Of a stretch of DNA of 23,664 nucleotides, positions 20,536 to 23,664 are shown piece after piece. The DNA comes from a virus: positions 1-23,664 of the IMG/VR virus record IMGVR_UViG_3300032334_001355. One strand, 5' to 3'. Made by a program: the position numbers and the translations under genes. Position 1 is the stretch's first letter, and every line of letters begins with the position of its first letter. Under the pieces are notes generated by a model. The model made no database searches, was not told where the DNA came from, and was given only the letters and a program-made list of their open reading frames with translations.

Positions 20536-21015
20536 ATGGCTCGTTTCATCCGCTGGGTGGCGGAACCCTTCACCGTGTTCGGGATCGGCGCGCTGCTGAA
20601 CCTGATCCTGAGCGCAGCGGCCTATGCCGGCGTCATCGGGGCGGACCGGATCGACCCGGACTGGATTTTTCTCGCGGGCGCGGCGGGCGGCATCGTGTCC
20701 GCCCTCGTCCACGTCGGCGTGGTCTCGCTGGGGTCCGAACCGGCGACCTCGCGCGAGATCATGCGCGCGGTGATCGAGGGTGTGTTCGCCGTCGTCGTCG
20801 GCGCGCTGGTCGCCCGGTTCTGGGCCGCGCCCATCGCCCTGCGACTGGCGCCTGACATCAACCCGTCGGACCTGAGAGCCATCGGCTTCGGGATCGGCAT
20901 GGGGGCGTGGCGCTTCGCGCCTGGTCTGTTTGGGGCCGTCAAACTGCTGTCCAACCCCGCCACCCTTCGCGATCTGGCCCTGCGCTGGTTGGGCGGCACG
21001 AGGGCCAACCCATGA
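20536..21015 (+). CDS. Holin-like membrane protein 1
   Basis: The 159-aa protein has three to four hydrophobic segments, near residues 12-34 (VFGIGALLNLILSAAAYAGV), 43-63, 80-103 and possibly 116-137. A basic C-terminus follows (RDLALRWLGGTRANP). It precedes a second membrane protein, an endolysin without a signal peptide and a spanin pair, so one of the two is expected to be the holin that opens the inner membrane. TGGAGAC precedes ATG 20536. Which one is the holin is not visible; lysis clusters often carry two related membrane proteins with opposing roles. Confidence 0.65.
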   Translation: MARFIRWVAEPFTVFGIGALLNLILSAAAYAGVIGADRIDPDWIFLAGAAGGIVSALVHVGVVSLGSEPATSREIMRAVIEGVFAVVVGALVARFWAAPIALRLAPDINPSDLRAIGFGIGMGAWRFAPGLFGAVKLLSNPATLRDLALRWLGGTRANP

Positions 21016-21485
21016 CCCCTGTCGATATCGTCACCGTCATCGCCGCCGGGCTGGTCGGCCTGACCGTTCTCGCCCGAGCGGAGTTGGTTTCGCCGCGCGT
21101 TCGCAGTTCCTACGCCAGCAACGGGTTCGTGCGGTTCGGCATGGACGCCGTCGCCTTGGTGACGGTGTTCGTCATCTTCGAGGTCGTTGGCGGCGCGCAT
21201 GTGCCCGACGCCGTCGCCTGGTTCTTCGTCGTCGCCGCCCTGACCTCGACCGCCATGCTGGTCAGCATGTTCGTCCACGATGGGCGCGAGGTGCTGGAGG
21301 TGCGCCGGGCGGAGACACGGGCCGCCGACGTTCAGGACATGAAAGAGGCGGTGGCGGAGACGATCCCGCCGGTCGTGGAGCGCTCTCTGGAAAAGGTGGT
21401 CACGGGTTTCGCCGAACCTGCGCCCGATTACGACCGGCTGATCCGCATCGACCCGGTCCCGCCTGCCTCGCCGCCCGCCGACTGA
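21012..21485 (+). CDS. Holin-like membrane protein 2
   Basis: The 157-aa product starts at ATG 21012, overlapping the preceding stop (ATGA). It has three predicted membrane spans, near residues 4-24 (VDIVTVIAAGLVGLTVLARA), 46-64 (DAVALVTVFVIFEVVGGA) and 67-90 (WFFVVAALTSTAMLVSMFV). A charged C-terminal half follows (RAETRAADVQDMKEAVAET) and ends in a Pro-rich tail. Three spans and a charged cytoplasmic tail are holin-like. Coupling to the first membrane gene suggests they act together as holin and partner or antiholin. Confidence 0.65.
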   Translation: MTPVDIVTVIAAGLVGLTVLARAELVSPRVRSSYASNGFVRFGMDAVALVTVFVIFEVVGGAHVPDAVAWFFVVAALTSTAMLVSMFVHDGREVLEVRRAETRAADVQDMKEAVAETIPPVVERSLEKVVTGFAEPAPDYDRLIRIDPVPPASPPAD

Positions 21486-21500
21486 CGAACCGGGTTCGCG

Positions 21501-21617
21501 TCAGGGCCAAATCGCGCGCAGCAGGCCCCATGCCGCCACGGCGACATTCGCGACCAGCACAACGATGAAGGCGGCCTCCAGCAGCCGCCCCGACCCACGT
21601 TTTCGGTTGCCTCTCAT
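21501..21617 (-). CDS. Possible 38-aa membrane peptide, antisense
   Basis: The frame encodes a basic start (MRGNRKRGSGR), a hydrophobic segment (LLEAAFIVVLVANVAVAAWG) and the end LLRAIWP. It occupies the 168-bp gap between the second holin-like gene and the endolysin. No clear ribosome site is seen, so the gene is uncertain. It mirrors the antisense 52-aa membrane ORF before the first holin-like gene. Confidence 0.35.
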   Translation of the reverse strand: MRGNRKRGSGRLLEAAFIVVLVANVAVAAWGLLRAIWP

Positions 21618-21653
21618 GGCGGCCAGCTAACCCCAAAAATCTGGAGACTGACC

Positions 21654-22274
21654 ATGGGCCTGATACCAGCTGACAGGTTCCGCACGTTTGCGCCTCGGGC
21701 GACGGCGGGCACGCGCGAGGCACTGGAGGCGGCAGCGGCCGCACACGGCTTCTCCGGCCTGGTTTTGGCCCACTGGCTGGGTCAGATGTTCGTCGAAAGC
21801 GCCGGGTTCACGACCCGCGAAGAGAACCTCAACTATTCGGTCGACGGCCTGCTGAAAATGTTCGGCCGGCACCGGATCAGCGAGGCCGATGCCCGTAAGT
21901 TCGGCCGCGCACCCGGTAGGCCGGCCCACCAGAACGCGATCGCCAATATCATCTACGGAGGCGAGTGGGGCCGAAAGAACCTGGGCAACACAGAGCCCGG
22001 CGACGGCTGGCGGTTCAGGGGCGGCGGCGAGAAACAAATCACCGGCCGGGCCAACTACCGCGAAGCCGGTCATGAGCACGATCCCGAGACCTTGCGCACC
22101 GATCCTGTCGCGTCCGCCAAAGCCGCCGCCAACTTCTTCGTCAAGCACGGCTGCATCGCCCCCGCGGCGCGCGACGACGTGAAGGGCGTGACTTTGAAGG
22201 TCAACGGCGGCGTCAACGGGCTGGACGCGCGGATTGCGGCGACGGCAGCCGCCAAAAAGGTCGTGGGCCTGTGA
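21654..22274 (+). CDS. Endolysin, glycoside hydrolase family 19
   Basis: The 206-aa protein has the family 19 layout: L-A-H-W-L-G-Q-M-F-V-E48-S-A-G-F, E56-E57-N-L-N-Y-S, I-A-N-I-I-Y-G-G (97-103), then G-D-G-W-R-F-R-G-G-G-E-K-Q-I-T-G-R-A-N-Y. Glu48 and Glu56 or Glu57 are the likely catalytic acids. Phage enzymes of this family cut the glycan strands of peptidoglycan. There is no signal peptide, so release needs a holin. TCTGGAGACTGACC precedes ATG 21654, close to the leader of the first holin gene. The Rz gene overlaps the stop (GTGA). Confidence 0.9.
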   Translation: MGLIPADRFRTFAPRATAGTREALEAAAAAHGFSGLVLAHWLGQMFVESAGFTTREENLNYSVDGLLKMFGRHRISEADARKFGRAPGRPAHQNAIANIIYGGEWGRKNLGNTEPGDGWRFRGGGEKQITGRANYREAGHEHDPETLRTDPVASAKAAANFFVKHGCIAPAARDDVKGVTLKVNGGVNGLDARIAATAAAKKVVGL

Positions 22275-22642
22275 CCGCCCTCGCCTTCCTTCGCTCCATG
22301 CCGCGCCTGCTCAGCCCGACTGGCTGGCTGATCGTCGCTATCATCGCCGCCTTCATCCTCACCGGCGCCTATTGCTCTCACAGGGGCGCAAAGGGCGAGC
22401 GGGACCGTCAGGCGGCACAGATCCAGAAGACCGAGGCGAAGGCCGCCAGCGCGCGGGAAATCGCTGCCGGCGAGGCCTCAGTCGAAACCCCCATCATCAA
22501 CACCCGCGAAAAGGATCTATCCGATGCGGTCAACTCGCTCCCTGATGCTGTCCCTAGCGCTCGCCGCGTTCGTCTTGCCTGCGAGCGGTTGCGCCACCAG
22601 GGGAACACCCGTCTTCCCGCCGAGTGCGGACCTGCAGGTTGA
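22271..22642 (+). CDS. Rz: Inner-membrane spanin, Rz-like
   Basis: The 123-aa protein starts at GTG 22271, overlapping the endolysin stop (GTGA). One N-terminal membrane segment lies near residues 17-35 (GWLIVAIIAAFILTGAYC), then a charged periplasmic helix (GERDRQAAQIQKTEAKAASA) and a Cys-containing basic end. This is the topology of i-spanins, which with the lipoprotein partner disrupt the outer membrane after endolysin action. The o-spanin gene begins inside this gene in another frame, as in lambda Rz/Rz1. The host is therefore Gram-negative. Confidence 0.82.
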   Translation: MTALAFLRSMPRLLSPTGWLIVAIIAAFILTGAYCSHRGAKGERDRQAAQIQKTEAKAASAREIAAGEASVETPIINTREKDLSDAVNSLPDAVPSARRVRLACERLRHQGNTRLPAECGPAG

Positions 22643-22820
22643 GCCGAAGCCGGTTCTAGCGCCCGAGGCGATCTATTCGGAAGCTGCGCTCGACGCCTAC
22701 GACATCGCCATAGAGGCGCGAGGCGATCGGCTGGCGGCCCAAGTTGGGCGTCTCTGCCGGTTCTTCGACACCATGGGGATGCGAGGGCTGGACTGTCCGC
22801 CGCCGCCCCGACCGGGCTAG
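22524..22820 (+). CDS. Rz1: Outer-membrane lipoprotein spanin, Rz1-like, nested
   Basis: The 98-aa protein starts at ATG 22524 inside Rz, in the next frame, and extends 178 bases beyond it. It has a lipoprotein signal MRSTRSLMLSLALAAFVLPA followed by S-G-C23, and a mature part with Pro-rich segments (PVFPPSADLQVEPKPVLAPE and the final PPPPRPG). It is longer than lambda Rz1 (60 aa). Position, lipobox, Pro content and overlap all fit the o-spanin. Confidence 0.82.
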   Translation: MRSTRSLMLSLALAAFVLPASGCATRGTPVFPPSADLQVEPKPVLAPEAIYSEAALDAYDIAIEARGDRLAAQVGRLCRFFDTMGMRGLDCPPPPRPG

Positions 22821-22964
22821 AGGAAGCGGTCTCGGCGCGTCAACATCTTTAGGAGACTGTCAGCACCGATCAGAAGGTTGGCTAGGATGGTCATGACGAA
22901 CCAACGTGGGGTCTGACCTGCCGTTCCGCTATGTCCAGCGTCGAGCCTCGGCTCCGCTATTGAG

Positions 22965-22994
22965 GCCGCTCCGGGAGACCGGGGCGGCTTTCTT
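22965..22994 (+). terminator. Terminator after the lysis operon
   Basis: GCCGC-T-CCGG (22965-22974) pairs with CCGG-G-GCGGC (22979-22988), with loop GAGA and one internal T-G position, followed by TTTCTT. It stops rightward transcription just before the convergent minus-strand operon, whose last stop is at 22999. The 144 bases before it (22821-22964) show no gene; an AGGAGAC at 22851 resembles the lysis-gene ribosome sites but no start follows. Confidence 0.75.
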
Positions 22995-22998
22995 GCAT

Positions 22999-23172
22999 TC
23001 AGAACCCGAAATAGATCGCGCGCGCCTTGTCCATTTCCTCGGGGTTCTTCTCCTCCAAGGCTCTGAACGCGGTGAGCGCGTGTCGGAAGGACGGGCCGTT
23101 CTTTTGCTCGATGGCACGATAGTACTGGCGCAGAAGTTCGACTCCCGCTTTGATAACGGGGTCGCTGGTCAT
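22999..23172 (-). CDS. Small helical protein, minus-strand operon
   Basis: The 57-aa frame encodes MTSDPVIKAGVELLRQYYRA, then IEQKNGPSFRHALTAFRALE and EKNPEEMDKARAIYFGF. It is helical and charged, with no family recognised. Its ATG overlaps the stop of the upstream gene (ATGA), so it is coupled to it. It is the last gene of a leftward operon that meets the lysis operon at the terminator. It may belong to the early or regulatory genes of the phage. Confidence 0.65.
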   Translation of the reverse strand: MTSDPVIKAGVELLRQYYRAIEQKNGPSFRHALTAFRALEEKNPEEMDKARAIYFGF

Positions 23173-23606
23173 GGGGCGCGAAGCTCGATGTCTAGCGCCT
23201 CACCCCGTGCCAAACGCTGCATCGTGCGGGGGTTAAAGCCGTCTTCATCTGGGCGGATCGCCGCTATCGCCTCCAGCGTCATTTGTGCCCTCCCAAGCTT
23301 CAAAACGGCAGCATCATGCGCCGCCTGAAGGTCGGAGGCCCGTTTCTCGGATTCTACTGACACAACGCAGGCGCTGTGCGGGTCGCCAATGGCGAGCGGG
23401 CAAACCTTGGCGTCCGCTTCCTCCGCATCACGCAAAGCCCGGCTGGCGGTGTATCGCAGCCCGTGGATGGCGCCGACCACATCGTAGAGGTCAGCAAGGG
23501 GGACATACACCTCGCGTCCGCGCACCAGACGAGACGCCGCCATAGACTGGTCGATGATCGTCTCGATGCGCTGTTCAATGGGACGTAGATCGTTCGAAAC
23601 GCTCAT
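23169..23606 (-). CDS. Hypothetical protein, minus-strand operon
   Basis: The 145-aa protein starts at ATG 23606, which has GAGGAGG 8 bases upstream; the ATG six bases before it is too close to that site. The protein is helical (IEQRIETIIDQSMAASRLV, DVVGAIHGLRYTASRALRDA, ALKLGRAQMTLEAI-like helices), soluble, with two Cys near the middle (KVCPLAIGDPHSACVV). No family is recognised. It overlaps the next gene by ATGA. Operon position suggests an early phage function, but nothing in the sequence shows which. Confidence 0.7.
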   Translation of the reverse strand: MSVSNDLRPIEQRIETIIDQSMAASRLVRGREVYVPLADLYDVVGAIHGLRYTASRALRDAEEADAKVCPLAIGDPHSACVVSVESEKRASDLQAAHDAAVLKLGRAQMTLEAIAAIRPDEDGFNPRTMQRLARGEALDIELRAP

Positions 23607-23608
23607 GG

Positions 23609-23664
23609 TCATTCCTCCTCATCAGCGGCTATGACCTCGGGCCATTCCGCTCGGATGGTGTCTA
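23609..23664 (-). CDS. C-terminal end of an upstream minus-strand gene (partial)
   Basis: Reading leftward from the window edge, one frame gives D-T-I-R-A-E-W-P-E-V-I-A-A-D-E-E-E and then TGA at 23609-23611. The GAGGAGGAATGA at its end also supplies the ribosome site of the next gene. This arrangement is typical of a coupled operon. Only 17 residues are visible, so nothing can be said about function. Confidence 0.45.
   Translation of the reverse strand, partial: DTIRAEWPEVIAADEEE

Noticed and set aside
22821-22900. 25-aa minus-strand frame (MTILANLLIGADSLLKMLTR start)
   Set aside because: It has an amphipathic look but no ribosome site and is too short to support without conservation.
1-23664. 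tRNA or rRNA genes
   Set aside because: No cloverleaf with a GGTTC-type T arm and matching acceptor stem was found on either strand by reading.

Overview
The window is a structural, tail and lysis stretch of a tailed phage or prophage with siphovirus architecture. It is GC-rich (about 60-65%), with GC-ending codons, ATGA/TGATG start-stop overlaps and purine-rich ribosome binding sites. This suggests an alphaproteobacterial host, with Caulobacterales (Brevundimonas/Caulobacter type) as my guess. No integrase, terminase or portal lies inside the window, so I cannot tell a free phage from a prophage.

Layout, left to right. (1) Head, 3-6918: end of a protease/scaffold-like protein, capsid decoration protein, major capsid protein, head-completion and connector proteins, a Mu F/SPP1 gp7-like minor head protein, an HK97 gp10-like protein and a tail terminator. 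Two related HNH endonuclease genes interrupt this module, one antisense just after the capsid gene and one sense before the gp10-like gene. (2) A 332-bp non-coding gap, 6919-7250, holding an irregular pentamer tract and a strong terminator. (3) Tail tube and the tail assembly chaperone pair, the latter with a T TTT TTG -1 frameshift site. (4) An accessory cassette, 8593-11609: an MmpS-like lipoprotein, a 50-aa ribbon-helix-helix repressor diverging from a small-ORF/exported-protein/P22-type antirepressor operon across a nested palindromic operator, a DUF551-like protein, a second copy of the terminator and an antisense zinc ribbon. (5) Tail tip, 11695-19912: tape measure, distal tail proteins, DUF6950-like peptidase-fold protein, J-like central hub/fibre protein and two proteins built from a repeated YGLRV module. 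(6) Lysis, 19929-22820: two holin-like membrane proteins, GH19 endolysin, Rz and nested Rz1, with two tiny antisense single-span membrane ORFs alongside. (7) A terminator at 22965-22994, then a minus-strand operon of small unknown genes running off the right edge.

The most interesting material is in the accessory cassette and in shared regulatory structures. The RHH-repressor/antirepressor pair resembles the immI logic of phage P22, placed between the tail chaperone and tape measure genes. Three unrelated-context genes (both HNH genes and the antirepressor operon) carry the same kind of 5' leader: a GGGCC/GGCCC hairpin with an inner short stem, then TRACC, then about 15-20 nt to a GGAGG. This looks like a common control element for independently expressed cargo genes.

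All family assignments come from reading the sequence; no database search was run.
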